64,000 nt of DNA from Candidatus Binataceae bacterium (GTDB taxonomy: Bacteria > Desulfobacterota > Binatia > Binatales > Binataceae). Location: contig DASRHP010000009.1 of assembly GCA_035650475.1 (NCBI GenBank), forward strand, positions 486,545 through 550,544, in the 5' to 3' direction. Below, piece after piece: positions 1-8,490 of this stretch (positions within the stretch are counted from its first letter, which is position 1; the number at the start of each line of letters is the position of its first letter). Made by a program: the position numbers and the translations under genes. Below the pieces are notes generated by a model. The model was not told the origin of the DNA and did not search any database. It was given only the letters and a program-made list of their open reading frames with translations.

Positions 1-53
1 TCCGGTCGCACCAGCACAATGTGGAAGGAGGGGGCGCGCAACGCCGTCGGCAC
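1..53 (-). CDS. Start of a TrmL/SpoU-type tRNA methyltransferase (partial)
   Basis: Reading leftwards from a GTG at 53, the open frame encodes MPTALRAPSFHIVLVRP and runs off the window edge. The stretch FHIVLVRP resembles the first beta strand of the TrmL (tRNA cytidine/uridine-34 2'-O-methyltransferase) SPOUT family, which typically begins 'hIVLxxPEIPxNTGN'. It lies 14 bases after the stop of the DUF1285 gene on the same strand, so it is probably the third gene of a dtd operon. Only 17 residues are visible, so the call rests on a short motif; the start codon is uncertain. Confidence 0.45.
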   Translation of the reverse strand, partial: MPTALRAPSFHIVLVRP

Positions 54-67
54 GTCCGGGCGCGGAG

Positions 68-556
68 TCAATCGGCGTGCGCGCTCGCCTGCGCCATCCT
101 CAGCGGATAGCGCCGCCCGCGCAACGAGATCGAGAAACCGCCGCCGCTGTCGGCTTCGAAGCTCGGACTCAGATGATAGTACGCCGAGCGCAGGAAGCGC
201 GCGCGAAAGGCGCCGCCCTTCACCCGGCAATAGAGCACGTTGTCGGCCCCGATTTCGAGCGTGGCCGGGTCGAGTTCCTCGCGATCCTCGTCATTGAGTA
301 CCAGCACAAACCCGTTTCGTGGGTCGCCCTCGACCGTTTTGACCACATAGGGCGTGTCCTCGACGGTTATCGGCGCGCGCTCTTCGGCGACTTGCAGGTA
401 GTAGCTGCCGTCGGGGTTACGGCGCAGCGAGCGGCTGAAAAGCAGCGCGATGCGCGGATTGTCGATCCGCTCGTCGTCGCTGTACCAATGGCCGTCGCGG
501 CGAAACGAGATTCGCCCCGACTCGACCGCGTAAAAGCCCGCGCGTGCCATCCTCAA
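68..556 (-). CDS. DUF1285 family protein
   Basis: A 162-residue soluble protein. The N-terminal part (GRISFRRDGHWYSDDERIDN, then LFSRSLRRNPDGSYYLQV and a VEDTPYVV motif) matches the DUF1285 pattern: 'W..D...I....L..LFS..L.R..DG.YYL...E...I.VEDAPFV'. The family has no settled biochemical role. The gene overlaps the dtd stop by four bases, so the two are translationally coupled. No signal peptide or membrane segment is seen. Confidence 0.8.
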   Translation of the reverse strand: MRMARAGFYAVESGRISFRRDGHWYSDDERIDNPRIALLFSRSLRRNPDGSYYLQVAEERAPITVEDTPYVVKTVEGDPRNGFVLVLNDEDREELDPATLEIGADNVLYCRVKGGAFRARFLRSAYYHLSPSFEADSGGGFSISLRGRRYPLRMAQASAHAD

Positions 557-999
557 CGCTCCCGGCTGTCGAACAAGATCGTGACCGGCCCGTCGTTGAC
601 CAGTTCGAGTGCCATGTGGGCGCCGAACTCTCCTGTTTCGACTCTAACACCGCCCGCACGTGCGAGCGATACGAAGTACTCGTACAGCGGGCGCGCAACC
701 TCTGGCGGCGCGGCGCGGATGAACGAGGGGCGCCGCCCGCCGCTGGTGTCGGCGAGCAGCGTAAACTGTGAGACCACCAGAAGTTCGCCGCCCACCGCGG
801 CGAGCGCGAGATTCATCTTGCCCGCCGCGTCGGCGAACACGCGCAGGCCCAGGATACGGTCCGCGATGAAGGCGGCGTCGGCTTCGGTGTCGTCGCGCGC
901 GACGCCGAGCAGCACCACGAAGCCCAGCCCGATGCGGCCAAGGCATCTGCCGCCCACGCTGACCTCGGCGCGGCTCACCCGTTGAACAACCGCTCGCAT
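553..999 (-). CDS. dtd: D-aminoacyl-tRNA deacylase
   Basis: A 148-residue protein beginning MRAVVQRVSRAEVSV, the usual DTD N-terminus. It hydrolyses D-aminoacyl-tRNA (and glycyl-tRNA-Ala) to proofread chirality. Both family signatures are present: the SQFTLLAD motif around residue 80, and a C-terminal NDGPVT motif equivalent to NxGPVT, which together build the active site across the dimer. The frame stays open another 66 codons upstream, but the conserved start MRAVVQR fixes the ATG at 999. It is the first gene of a minus-strand operon with the DUF1285 gene. Confidence 0.95.
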   Translation of the reverse strand: MRAVVQRVSRAEVSVGGRCLGRIGLGFVVLLGVARDDTEADAAFIADRILGLRVFADAAGKMNLALAAVGGELLVVSQFTLLADTSGGRRPSFIRAAPPEVARPLYEYFVSLARAGGVRVETGEFGAHMALELVNDGPVTILFDSRER

Positions 1000-1132
1000 C
1001 CTGCCGTCAGATCTAGCAGACCCCGGCTGCCGGGCGGGAATGCGCGGTGGCGCGCGGACAAGGTCCGCAGCGGCGCGCAAGACCGGACGGCTGGTCTGTT
1101 GGCCGAGCGCCGTACTATAGTTGCTAGCGCCG

Positions 1133-2032
1133 ATGATTCCGATTCTGTTGCGCTTCGGTCCGATCGATCTGCTCGGCCATCCGGTCACCCTCACCATCTA
1201 CAGCTACGGGCTGATGATGGCGCTCGGCTTTATCGCCGCCGACGTCGTGATCAGCACCGAGTGCCGCCGGCGCGGGATCAATCCCGATTTCGCGACCGCC
1301 CTGGTGCTGTGGGCGGCGGTGGGAGGGCTGGCGGGCGCGCGCCTATACGACGTCCTTGACAATTGGCGCGTGTACATGGCCGACCCGGTCGCGATCGTAT
1401 GGTCGGGCTCGGGCTTCGTATGGTTCGGGGGCTTCTTCGGCGGGGTCATCGCCGCCTACTTCGTCGCGCGCCATTACCGGCTCCCGTTTTGGGTGACGGC
1501 CGACATGGCGGGGCCAGCGCTCGCGATCGGCCAGGCTTTCGGTCGAATCGGATGCCTGGTGTCGGGCGACGGCGACTGGGGGCTGCCCTCAACGCTGCCG
1601 TGGGCGATGTCGTTTCCCAGGGCGATCGTGGGGTGGAACGCGCAGACGGTCCTCAAGCTCGATGCCCACGGCAATTTGGTGTCGGGTTTTTTCCCGGGCG
1701 TGCGGGTCCATCCGACGCCGCTTTACGAAGCGATTCTCTACACCGTGGTATTCGGCGTGCTGTGGTCCCTGCGCGATCGAGTCGGGGTGAACGGCAGGCT
1801 TTTCTGCCTTTACCTGGTGCTGCTCGGAGCATGTCGCTTCACGGTCGAATTCTGGCGCGTGAATCCGCGCGTACTGTGGGGGCTGAGCGAAGCGCAACTG
1901 ATTTCCGCCGCGATGGTAGTGGTCGGCGTTACGGCGCTCTACCTGACCGGTGGTATCGTCTCGGGATGGCGTCGCGAGACGACAAAGGCTTCGCTCGGCG
2001 CATCCGCGCCCAAGGCGGCAGCGCGCGCCTAG
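1133..2032 (+). CDS. lgt: Prolipoprotein diacylglyceryl transferase
   Basis: A 299-residue inner-membrane enzyme that moves diacylglycerol from phosphatidylglycerol to the lipobox cysteine of prolipoproteins. About seven hydrophobic segments are visible. The Lgt signature region reads AFGRIGCLVSGDGDWG near residue 140, and an HPTPLYEA motif follows near residue 195, matching the family's HP(S/T)xLYE. A TTG four codons earlier is in frame, but the ATG at 1133 fits the family start better. Several predicted lipoproteins in the window would be its substrates. tlpA-like lies 10 bases downstream. Confidence 0.93.
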   Translation: MIPILLRFGPIDLLGHPVTLTIYSYGLMMALGFIAADVVISTECRRRGINPDFATALVLWAAVGGLAGARLYDVLDNWRVYMADPVAIVWSGSGFVWFGGFFGGVIAAYFVARHYRLPFWVTADMAGPALAIGQAFGRIGCLVSGDGDWGLPSTLPWAMSFPRAIVGWNAQTVLKLDAHGNLVSGFFPGVRVHPTPLYEAILYTVVFGVLWSLRDRVGVNGRLFCLYLVLLGACRFTVEFWRVNPRVLWGLSEAQLISAAMVVVGVTALYLTGGIVSGWRRETTKASLGASAPKAAARA

Positions 2033-2042
2033 GATTGCCGCG

Positions 2043-2642
2043 ATGACTCGGCGGGTGAAGACGCTCTCGGCGATTGCGGGATTGGCGATCGCGACAGCCC
2101 TCATCCTGGCGGCGCTCGCGCGTTCGCCACGCACCGGACCTACCGCCGAACAGGTCCAGCAGGCGGCCGACAAGCTCGCCCATGACGAGGGCGCACCGAT
2201 CGCGGCCGGCGAGCCCGCCGCGTCGTTCAAGCTCACTGACCTGGCGGGCAGGACGGTTTCGCTCGCCTCGCTGCGCGGCAAGGTGATCTTTCTAAACATC
2301 TGGGCAACCTGGTGCGCGCCGTGCCGCGAGGAGATGCCCTCCATGGAAAAGCTGTACGAGAGGCTGCGCGGCAACCACGGCTTCGTGATGCTGGCGGTGA
2401 GCCAGGACACCGGTGGACGCCAGCTGGTCGCCGACTACGTCAAGAAGCACGGCTACCAGTTCGACGTGTTGCTTGACCCGCAGAATGCGGTCGCCGACGC
2501 CTACCGGATAAGCGGCGTGCCCGAGACTTTCATCATCGACCGCCAAGGGCGCATCGTGGCCCATCACTCTGGCGCCTTCGACTGGTCGCAGCCCGAGATT
2601 CGCACCGCGATCGAGGAACTGCTTGCCCAAGGCAAGGGTTAG
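2043..2642 (+). CDS. TlpA-type membrane-anchored thioredoxin
   Basis: A 199-residue protein with an N-terminal membrane anchor or signal segment (residues 8-25, TLSAIAGLAIATALILAAL) and a periplasmic thioredoxin-like domain. The redox motif WCAPC lies at about residues 96-100 inside WATWCAPCREEMPSM, and the cis-proline loop is GVPETFIIDRQG. This is the pattern of the TlpA/ResA/CcmG group, reductases of periplasmic disulfides often used in cytochrome c maturation. The specific partner cannot be told here, since no ccm genes are nearby. It starts 10 bases after lgt. Confidence 0.85.
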   Translation: MTRRVKTLSAIAGLAIATALILAALARSPRTGPTAEQVQQAADKLAHDEGAPIAAGEPAASFKLTDLAGRTVSLASLRGKVIFLNIWATWCAPCREEMPSMEKLYERLRGNHGFVMLAVSQDTGGRQLVADYVKKHGYQFDVLLDPQNAVADAYRISGVPETFIIDRQGRIVAHHSGAFDWSQPEIRTAIEELLAQGKG

Positions 2643-2760
2643 GCAGGGGGCCGAAGCGCGCGCCCGAGGGTGGGCCGGGTGGCGCGCGGCGCGCGCAAGG
2701 AATATGCTTAGGGAGCGGCCCGCCCCGTGAAGCCCGGGCGGTGCGTGCAACGAGCGAGTA

Positions 2761-4218
2761 ATGAAACGTTATCGTTCCCGTTTCCTGGTCGCGGCGGCTT
2801 GCGCGCTCGGCCTGATCGTGGTGATGGCCGAGGTTGCGGTGCGCCGCGCCGACGCCCTGCCGGACGACACCTACAAGGAACTGGCCACCTTCGCCAACGT
2901 GCTGGCGATCGTGCAAAAGAATTACGTCGAGCCGGTCACCACCAAGCAGCTCATCAACGGCGCGATCACCGGCATGCTGTCTTCGCTCGACCCCCACAGC
3001 GCCTACCTGACGCCGGACCTCTACCGCGACCTTGAGGTCGAGACCCGCGGCAGTTTCGGCGGCTTGGGGCTCGAAGTCACGATCAAGAACGACATCCTGA
3101 CTGTGGTCGCCCCGATCGAGGACACCCCGGCCTATCGCGCCGGAATCAAGGCGGGCGACCAGATCATCAAGATCAACGACGATTTCACCAAGGGCATGAC
3201 GCTGACCGACGCGGTCAAACGGATGCGCGGGCCCAAGGGCAGCCAGATCCATCTCACGCTCCATCGCAAGGGCGTGCCCGAACTGTTCACGGTTTCGGTC
3301 ACCCGCGAGGTGATCAAGATCAAGTCGGTCAAGACCAAGGAGCTGCGCCACGGCTACGATTATCTGCGGATCACGAGCTTTGAAGAGGGCACCAGCGACG
3401 AGGTACAAAAGGCGATTGCCAAGTTCCGCAAGCAGCACGGCGGGCAGATAAAGGGCCTGGTGCTCGACCTGCGCGACAACCCGGGCGGACTGCTCAACCA
3501 GGCCGTGCAGGTTTCCGATGACTTCCTCGACGGCGGGCTGATCGTTTATACCCAGGGCCGACTGGAAAACCAGCAGCAGAAGTATTTCTCTCATCGTAAG
3601 ACGGATTTTGTGGACTACCCGATGGTGGTGCTGGTCAACGGCGGCAGCGCTTCGGCCAGCGAGATCGTCGCCGGCGCACTGCAGGATCAGCGCCGCGCTG
3701 TCATCGTCGGCACCCAGACCTTCGGCAAAGGCTCGGTCCAGACCATCCTGCCGCTCGACGACCATTCGGCGCTGCGCCTGACCACCGCGCGCTACTACAC
3801 GCCCAACGGACGCTCGATCCAGGCCGTCGGCATCACGCCCGACGTTGTCAGCCAGCCGCCCAAGCCGACCCTCGCCGCGCTTGAGCAGCAGGGCGCCATC
3901 TTTGACGAGGACGCCGAAATCCGCGAGAGCGACCTGCTCCATCACTTCAAGAACAAGGAAGTTGGGCCGCACTCCCACGAGAAACAGCAAACGGCTCCGG
4001 GAGCCGGGCCGCAGAAGCCCGACGCGAGCAAGGGCAAGACGGGCGCGGGCACCAAGCAGGAGAAAGACGTCCAGCTCGACCGCGCAATCGACGTGCTCGA
4101 GCACTGGCGCAGCTACAAGCTCCAGCTTGCGCGCAACGAAGGCCCTGCCGCGCCGCCCGCCGCGAGCACCGCGTCTGCCGCTCCCGCCGAGCAAAGCCCG
4201 GCTGGCGCGGACCGCTGA
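2761..4218 (+). CDS. S41 family carboxy-terminal processing protease (CtpA-like)
   Basis: A 485-residue secreted or periplasmic protease. Residues 1-30 form a signal peptide or anchor. A PDZ domain spans roughly residues 95-180 (FGGLGLEVTIKND, GIKAGDQIIKIND). The S41 catalytic domain follows, with the nucleophile serine in GGSASASE (about residue 300) and the general-base lysine in TFGKGSVQ (about residue 325). The last 110 residues are charged and Pro/Ala-rich, of low complexity. Family members trim protein C-termini in the envelope. No operon partner is obvious; xseA starts 126 bases downstream, after a strong hairpin. Confidence 0.92.
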   Translation: MKRYRSRFLVAAACALGLIVVMAEVAVRRADALPDDTYKELATFANVLAIVQKNYVEPVTTKQLINGAITGMLSSLDPHSAYLTPDLYRDLEVETRGSFGGLGLEVTIKNDILTVVAPIEDTPAYRAGIKAGDQIIKINDDFTKGMTLTDAVKRMRGPKGSQIHLTLHRKGVPELFTVSVTREVIKIKSVKTKELRHGYDYLRITSFEEGTSDEVQKAIAKFRKQHGGQIKGLVLDLRDNPGGLLNQAVQVSDDFLDGGLIVYTQGRLENQQQKYFSHRKTDFVDYPMVVLVNGGSASASEIVAGALQDQRRAVIVGTQTFGKGSVQTILPLDDHSALRLTTARYYTPNGRSIQAVGITPDVVSQPPKPTLAALEQQGAIFDEDAEIRESDLLHHFKNKEVGPHSHEKQQTAPGAGPQKPDASKGKTGAGTKQEKDVQLDRAIDVLEHWRSYKLQLARNEGPAAPPAASTASAAPAEQSPAGADR

Positions 4219-4282
4219 CCCCGACGGACGCCCGCGGTCGCCGCCGGCTGCCGCGACTAAAGCCACTGCCGCGTCTCATGAT

Positions 4283-4306
4283 GCCGCCGCCCGCACGGGC
4301 GGCGGC
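4283..4306. repeat. Perfect GC-rich hairpin between ctpA-like gene and xseA
   Basis: Two 11-base arms (GCCGCCGCCCG and CGGGCGGCGGC) separated by CA form a near-perfect inverted repeat. There is no following T-run, so it is not a canonical intrinsic terminator. It could slow transcription or protect the mRNA end. Its place upstream of 4344 supports the xseA start chosen there rather than the in-frame ATG at 4278. Confidence 0.5.
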
Positions 4307-4343
4307 CTACTTCGGGCGGCGGCCATCTGGTAAGTTGAGCGCC

Positions 4344-5831
4344 ATGGCGGGCCAGCTCGAACTCGCGCTGCGCGGCCAGGCGCGTGCGTACAGCATCACG
4401 CAGTTGGTGCGGATGGTGCGCGAGACGCTGGAGGCCAACCTGGAAGAATGCTGGGTGGTGGGCGAGGTTTCCAATGCCCGCATCGCCCCCTCCGGTCATC
4501 TCTACTTCACGCTGAAGGATGAGCGCAGCGCGATAAACGCCGTGATGTTCCGCGCGGCGGCCGCGCGCCTGCGCTTCAAGCTCGCTGACGGGGTCGCGGT
4601 TGTCGCGCGCGGGCGGGTCGATCTCTATGAGTCCCGCGGCGCGCTCCAGTTCTATGTTGAGGAGATGGAGCCGCGCGGCCTCGGCGCGCTCCAGCTCGCC
4701 TTCGAGCAGCTCAAGCAGCGGCTCGGAGGCGAAGGGCTGTTCGCGTCTGAGCGCAAGCGGCCGTTGCCCTGTTTGCCCGCGGTGATCGGAATCGTGACCG
4801 CGCTCGGTGGCGCCGGCTTGCGCGACATTGTGACCATCCTGCTTGCCCGTTATCCGAACCTCCATCTGATCATCCGGCCCGCGCGCGTCCAGGGCGCGGG
4901 GGCGGCGGCCGAAATCGCCGGGGCAATCGACGACCTCAACCAGGACGGGCGCGCCGAGGTGCTGATAGTAGGGCGTGGCGGCGGCTCGCTGGAGGATCTC
5001 TGGGCGTTTAACGAGGAGGTGGTTGCGCGCGCGATCCATCGCTCGCGTATTCCGGTGGTCTCGGCCGTTGGCCACGAGGTCGACTACACTATTGCCGATT
5101 TCGTCGCCGATGTGCGCGCACCCACGCCGACCGCCGCCGCGCAGCTCGTCGTTCCGGCCAAGGCCGAACTCCGGCGGCGTCTGGACGAGACGGCGGCCAC
5201 GCTTCACGGCGCAATCGTCAGCGCGCTCTCGGGACGGCGTCGCGCGGTGGGGCTGTTGCGCGGGCGCTTGCGCGAGCCGCGCGCCGCGCTGCGCCAGGCG
5301 CGACAGCGCGCCGACGAAGCGGCGGCGGGGCTGGGCGCGGCGCTCGCGGCGCGGATGCGCGAGCGGCGGAGCCTCGTCGCGGCGCTCGCCGCGCGGCTCA
5401 AGCCGCCGCGTGCGATGGCACGCGAGCTCAGGCTCGGCGTGGGTCGCGCGGCGCTCCATCTGGGGCAGACGATGGGCGCGCGGCTGGCGCGGCTCGCGAT
5501 GCGGGTGGACGCGATGCGCGCGAGGTTGGGCGAGGCGGCGCCGCGCACGATGGCTGCGCGGCGCCGCGCCGCGCTCGTTGGCGCAAGCGCCCGGATGGCG
5601 GCCGCGATCGAGCGCGCGCAGGCGCGCCGGCGCACCGAGCTGGCCGCGCTCGCCGCGCGCCTGGATTCGATCTCGCCGCTTAAGGTGCTCGAGCGCGGCT
5701 ACGCGGTCGTGACCAATGCGCGCGACGGCCACCTCCTGACCGACGCCGCGCGCGCCGAGGTCGGCGACGAGCTCGACATCCGGCTGAGCCGCGGCCGCCT
5801 GCGCGCGCGCACCGTGGCGCGCGAAACCTGA
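4344..5831 (+). CDS. xseA: Exodeoxyribonuclease VII large subunit
   Basis: A 495-residue subunit of ExoVII, which degrades single-stranded DNA from both ends to acid-soluble oligonucleotides. An N-terminal OB-fold is visible (CWVVGEVSNARIAPSGHLYF at about residues 37-56). The catalytic domain follows, with GIVTALGGAGLRDI, VLIVGRGGGSLEDLWAFN and SAVGHEVDYTIADFVAD. A long arginine/alanine-rich helical region leads to the C-terminal SPLKVLERGYAVV motif. xseB starts 11 bases downstream, forming the expected pair. The ATG at 4344 is preferred because the upstream extension is low-complexity and crosses a hairpin. Confidence 0.96.
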   Translation: MAGQLELALRGQARAYSITQLVRMVRETLEANLEECWVVGEVSNARIAPSGHLYFTLKDERSAINAVMFRAAAARLRFKLADGVAVVARGRVDLYESRGALQFYVEEMEPRGLGALQLAFEQLKQRLGGEGLFASERKRPLPCLPAVIGIVTALGGAGLRDIVTILLARYPNLHLIIRPARVQGAGAAAEIAGAIDDLNQDGRAEVLIVGRGGGSLEDLWAFNEEVVARAIHRSRIPVVSAVGHEVDYTIADFVADVRAPTPTAAAQLVVPAKAELRRRLDETAATLHGAIVSALSGRRRAVGLLRGRLREPRAALRQARQRADEAAAGLGAALAARMRERRSLVAALAARLKPPRAMARELRLGVGRAALHLGQTMGARLARLAMRVDAMRARLGEAAPRTMAARRRAALVGASARMAAAIERAQARRRTELAALAARLDSISPLKVLERGYAVVTNARDGHLLTDAARAEVGDELDIRLSRGRLRARTVARET

Positions 5832-5842
5832 GGCCTTCATAT

Positions 5843-6118
5843 ATGGCGACCAACCGCAAGAAATTCGAAGAGGAACTCAAAGACCTCGAAGCAATCGTCG
5901 CGCAGATCGACTCGGGCGAGCTCTCGCTGGAAGACTCGATTAGCGCCTTCGAGCGCGGCGTGGGGCTGGTGCGTTCGCTCAACCAGAAACTCGACGAGGT
6001 CGAGCGCAAGGTCGAACTGCTGATGCGCAACGCGCAGGGCGAACTCAAGAGCGCCGCCTATGAGTCGTTGGCGAAGCCCGAGGGCGGCCGCGACGAAGAC
6101 GAGGAGCCTCCCTTCTGA
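5843..6118 (+). CDS. xseB: Exodeoxyribonuclease VII small subunit
   Basis: A 91-residue helical protein of the usual XseB size. It carries the family signature FEEELKDLEAIVAQIDSGEL followed by LEDSISAFERGVGLV. Multiple copies bind the long helical region of XseA to form active ExoVII. It is co-oriented with xseA (11 bases upstream) and tlyA (12 bases downstream). In many bacteria ispA and dxs lie between xseB and tlyA; they are absent here. Confidence 0.95.
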   Translation: MATNRKKFEEELKDLEAIVAQIDSGELSLEDSISAFERGVGLVRSLNQKLDEVERKVELLMRNAQGELKSAAYESLAKPEGGRDEDEEPPF

Positions 6119-6130
6119 GCCGCGGCGGCG

Positions 6131-6880
6131 ATGGCGAAGCGGCGGCTGGACCTTGAACTCGTGCGCCGCGGCTTGGCGCCCAGCCGCGAGAGCGCGCAGC
6201 GCCTGATCATGGCCGGGCGCGTGCGAGTCGATTCGCGTCCTGCTCTCAAGGCCGATTTAGGAGTTGGCGAACACAACTCAATCGAGCTGGTCGGCGGAGC
6301 GACCGAGTACGCAAGCCGTGGCGGGCTGAAGCTTGCCGCCGCGCTCGACCATTTCGGCATCGACCCGGCCGGCCGCCGCGCGCTCGACGTCGGCGCCTCC
6401 ACCGGCGGCTTCACCGACGTCCTTCTGCGCAGGGGTGCGGCGCACGTCGTCGCGCTGGACGTTGGCTACGGCCAGATCGCGGAGCGCTTGCGGCGCCACG
6501 CGCGCGTCACCGTGCTTGACCGCACCAATATCCGCTTCGTCAAGCCGGGCAATCTGCCCTACGCGCCGGAACTGGTAACGATCGACGTGAGCTTCATCTC
6601 ACTGCGGTTGGTGCTGCCGGCGGTGCTCGCGCTGAGCGTGCCGGAGGTCGAAATCGTGGCGCTGATTAAGCCGCAGTTCGAGGTCGGCAAAGGCATGGTC
6701 GGCAAGGGCGGGGTGGTGCGCGACGACGCCCTGCGCATCGAGGCCGTCGTGAGAATTGTCGAGTTCGCCCAAGGGCTCGGGCTGGAGGTTCTGGGCACAA
6801 TTGAATCGCCGGTCCGCGGCGCGGCCGGCAACCTGGAGTATCTGGCGGCGATGCGCCGGCGGGCGAATTCGCATCAGTGA
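6131..6880 (+). CDS. tlyA: TlyA family rRNA (cytidine-2'-O)-methyltransferase
   Basis: A 249-residue protein of TlyA length. It has an N-terminal S4 RNA-binding domain (residues 3-60, RLDLELVRRGLAPSRESAQRLI) and a C-terminal FtsJ/RrmJ-type methyltransferase domain. The SAM-binding motif is DVGASTGGFTDVLLRRGA near residue 85, with further motifs LDVGYGQ, IDVSFISLRLVLPA and ALIKPQFEVGK. TlyA methylates 16S and/or 23S rRNA riboses and is sometimes annotated as haemolysin. It is the last gene of the xseA-xseB-tlyA operon. Confidence 0.94.
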   Translation: MAKRRLDLELVRRGLAPSRESAQRLIMAGRVRVDSRPALKADLGVGEHNSIELVGGATEYASRGGLKLAAALDHFGIDPAGRRALDVGASTGGFTDVLLRRGAAHVVALDVGYGQIAERLRRHARVTVLDRTNIRFVKPGNLPYAPELVTIDVSFISLRLVLPAVLALSVPEVEIVALIKPQFEVGKGMVGKGGVVRDDALRIEAVVRIVEFAQGLGLEVLGTIESPVRGAAGNLEYLAAMRRRANSHQ

Positions 6881-6981
6881 ACGAAAATCGTGTCTAAATG
6901 GCACAAAAGTGATTTGGACGTGCCTTCTGTAAAACCCCCATTTGCATCCTGTTCATCTTGGATTTAGGCTTGACTGGGCGG

Positions 6982-7911
6982 ATGACCGTGCGCGCGAGTC
7001 TTTTGACCATGAAGTTTGGTTCGCTGCTGGCAGGCCTTGTTGTCCTCTCATGCCTTTGCCTGACGGCATCGCCGCTCATCGCCCAGGACGAACCGCCGGC
7101 ACCTGCGGCGGGGGCCGAGGAGCAGGGACCGGCTGAAGAGCCCGCGCCGCCCCCGTCGCCGGTCCATCGCCACCCCGGCGAATTTTCCTATACCGTCCGC
7201 CCGGGCGACTCGCTCGGCTCGATCGCTTCGACCTTCGGCATCCAGGTTTCTGACATCGCACGCGCCAACCGCATCAGCCAGGACGCGATGCTGATGGTGG
7301 GTCAGACGCTGCGCATCCCGAATCCGTTCGCGGCGCGGATGCGCGAGCTGACTGCGGAGAACCAGAAGCTCAGCGACGAGCTTACGTTGGCGCGCTCGCG
7401 CGCCGACCAGGCCGACGCGTCGGCCAGTACGCTCAAGGCCCAGGTGCAGCAGTTGACCGCGGGCAATCAGGAGCAGGCGCGCGAGCTCAGGATGCTGCCT
7501 TGGTGGCGCGGCGCGGTGTACAGCGCGGCGATCGTCGCGCTGTTGATGCTGGGCGTCACCGCGCTCGCGATCCTTGAGTGGTTCCTGTTGCGCCGGCGGT
7601 ACGTCGCCGTCGCGGAGATGAACGAGTCGCTGCGCAGGCTCGACCAGCGTTACAAGGTGCTGTTCGCGAAGGCCGAGTTGCGGATGCAGGAGCTCTACGG
7701 GCGGCGCCGACGCGGGATGGCCGACGACCAGGAGCGGCCGAAGCTTCCCGAAGAGGCCGAGCTCGAACTGCTCGACCAGCAGCTTCGCGACGTCCTCGAG
7801 CACCATCTCGAACAGCTCGGCGGCCGCGCGCGCGCCCGCCGGCGCGGCCGCTGGCGCGAAGACTTCGGCGCGGTCGCGCCGCCGGTCGAGGCTCGCTCGG
7901 CGCGGCGCTAG
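6982..7911 (+). CDS. LysM-domain membrane protein with coiled coil
   Basis: A 309-residue envelope protein. A signal peptide or anchor lies near the N-terminus (FGSLLAGLVVLSCLCLTASP), then a Pro/Ala/Glu linker. A LysM peptidoglycan-binding domain follows (YTVRPGDSLGSIASTFGI through MVGQTLRIPNP). Next come a short coiled coil (ELTAENQKLSDELTLARS), one transmembrane segment (about residues 180-202), and a charged cytosolic tail ending in an Arg-rich region. It may link peptidoglycan to a cytoplasmic partner, but the function is unknown. Alternative starts are TTG 6958 and ATG 7009, and no clear ribosome site decides between them. Confidence 0.75.
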   Translation: MTVRASLLTMKFGSLLAGLVVLSCLCLTASPLIAQDEPPAPAAGAEEQGPAEEPAPPPSPVHRHPGEFSYTVRPGDSLGSIASTFGIQVSDIARANRISQDAMLMVGQTLRIPNPFAARMRELTAENQKLSDELTLARSRADQADASASTLKAQVQQLTAGNQEQARELRMLPWWRGAVYSAAIVALLMLGVTALAILEWFLLRRRYVAVAEMNESLRRLDQRYKVLFAKAELRMQELYGRRRRGMADDQERPKLPEEAELELLDQQLRDVLEHHLEQLGGRARARRRGRWREDFGAVAPPVEARSARR

Positions 7912-7990
7912 CGCCATTCCTTCGCGCAATTATTTTCCTGCTGCGCCGGCGGAGATATTGTTCAACACTCACACTCCTCGTGCGCAGCCC

Positions 7991-8018
7991 TTGTCATACG
8001 CGCCGGGCGTGAAATAAT
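7991..8018 (+). promoter_or_regulatory. Candidate sigma-70 promoter
   Basis: TTGTCA at 7991-7996 and AATAAT at 8013-8018 are separated by 16 bases, giving 5/6 matches to each consensus box. The site lies about 115 bases upstream of the secreted-protein gene at 8133, in an otherwise gene-free gap. Confidence 0.4.
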
Positions 8019-8132
8019 CAGAAAGATTTCGGGAACATCGGCCGAAGCTCCGGCGTTATGAGCGTTGACGGCCTGTTCTTGGACGGCGTGCTCCGACCAG
8101 CGGAGCCAGCGGCGAAGACCTGGAGGTGAGCG

Positions 8133-8486
8133 ATGCGAAGGATGGTGATTGCCGGCCTCGGGCTGGCGCTCGCAATCGGCGTTGGGGGGATGGCGGTGGC
8201 GGCCGAGCAGTCGGTCACTGGCAACCTCGTCGATACGTTCTGCTACACGGTGGTCGGCGCGCACGGAGCGGGCCATGCGCAATGCGCGCTCAAGTGCGCG
8301 CAGAAGGGGATCCCGGTTGGCCTGGTCGAGAAGGGCACCAGCAAGATGTACATCCTACTGCCGCCCAAGAACGCCCAGGGGCTGCCCGCCGACGTGATCA
8401 ACAGTATGGAGAAGGAAGTTACGGTCACCGGCAAGAGCTATTCCAAGGACGGCGTCGAATTTCTCACCGTCGAGGCGGTGAAGTGA
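8133..8486 (+). CDS. Small secreted protein with paired-cysteine motif
   Basis: A 117-residue protein with a clear signal peptide (MRRMVIAGLGLALAIGVGGM, AVAAE). The mature part starts SVTGNLVDTFCYT and contains GHAQCALKCAQKGIPVGLVE. The C...H..CA..CA arrangement could bind a metal or form disulfides. The rest (MYILLPPK, VTVTGKSY, VEFLTVE) is beta-rich, suggesting an OB-like barrel. I do not know a named family. A GGAGGT ribosome site precedes the ATG. The DUF2231 membrane protein starts four bases after its stop, so the two probably act together at the membrane. Confidence 0.8.
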   Translation: MRRMVIAGLGLALAIGVGGMAVAAEQSVTGNLVDTFCYTVVGAHGAGHAQCALKCAQKGIPVGLVEKGTSKMYILLPPKNAQGLPADVINSMEKEVTVTGKSYSKDGVEFLTVEAVK

Positions 8487-8490
8487 TCCC

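Noticed and set aside
2533..4266. 577-residue open frame on the minus strand
   Set aside because: It is the antisense shadow of the CtpA-like protease, with no recognisable domain; the plus-strand frame has full S41 and PDZ motifs.
4257..5840. 527-residue open frame opposite xseA
   Set aside because: Composition is shadow-like (runs of Arg, His, Glu), while xseA on the other strand is unmistakable.
6900..6930. TGGCACAAAAGTGATTT as a sigma-54 promoter before the LysM gene
   Set aside because: The -24 box is perfect but there is no GC at the required 12-base spacing.
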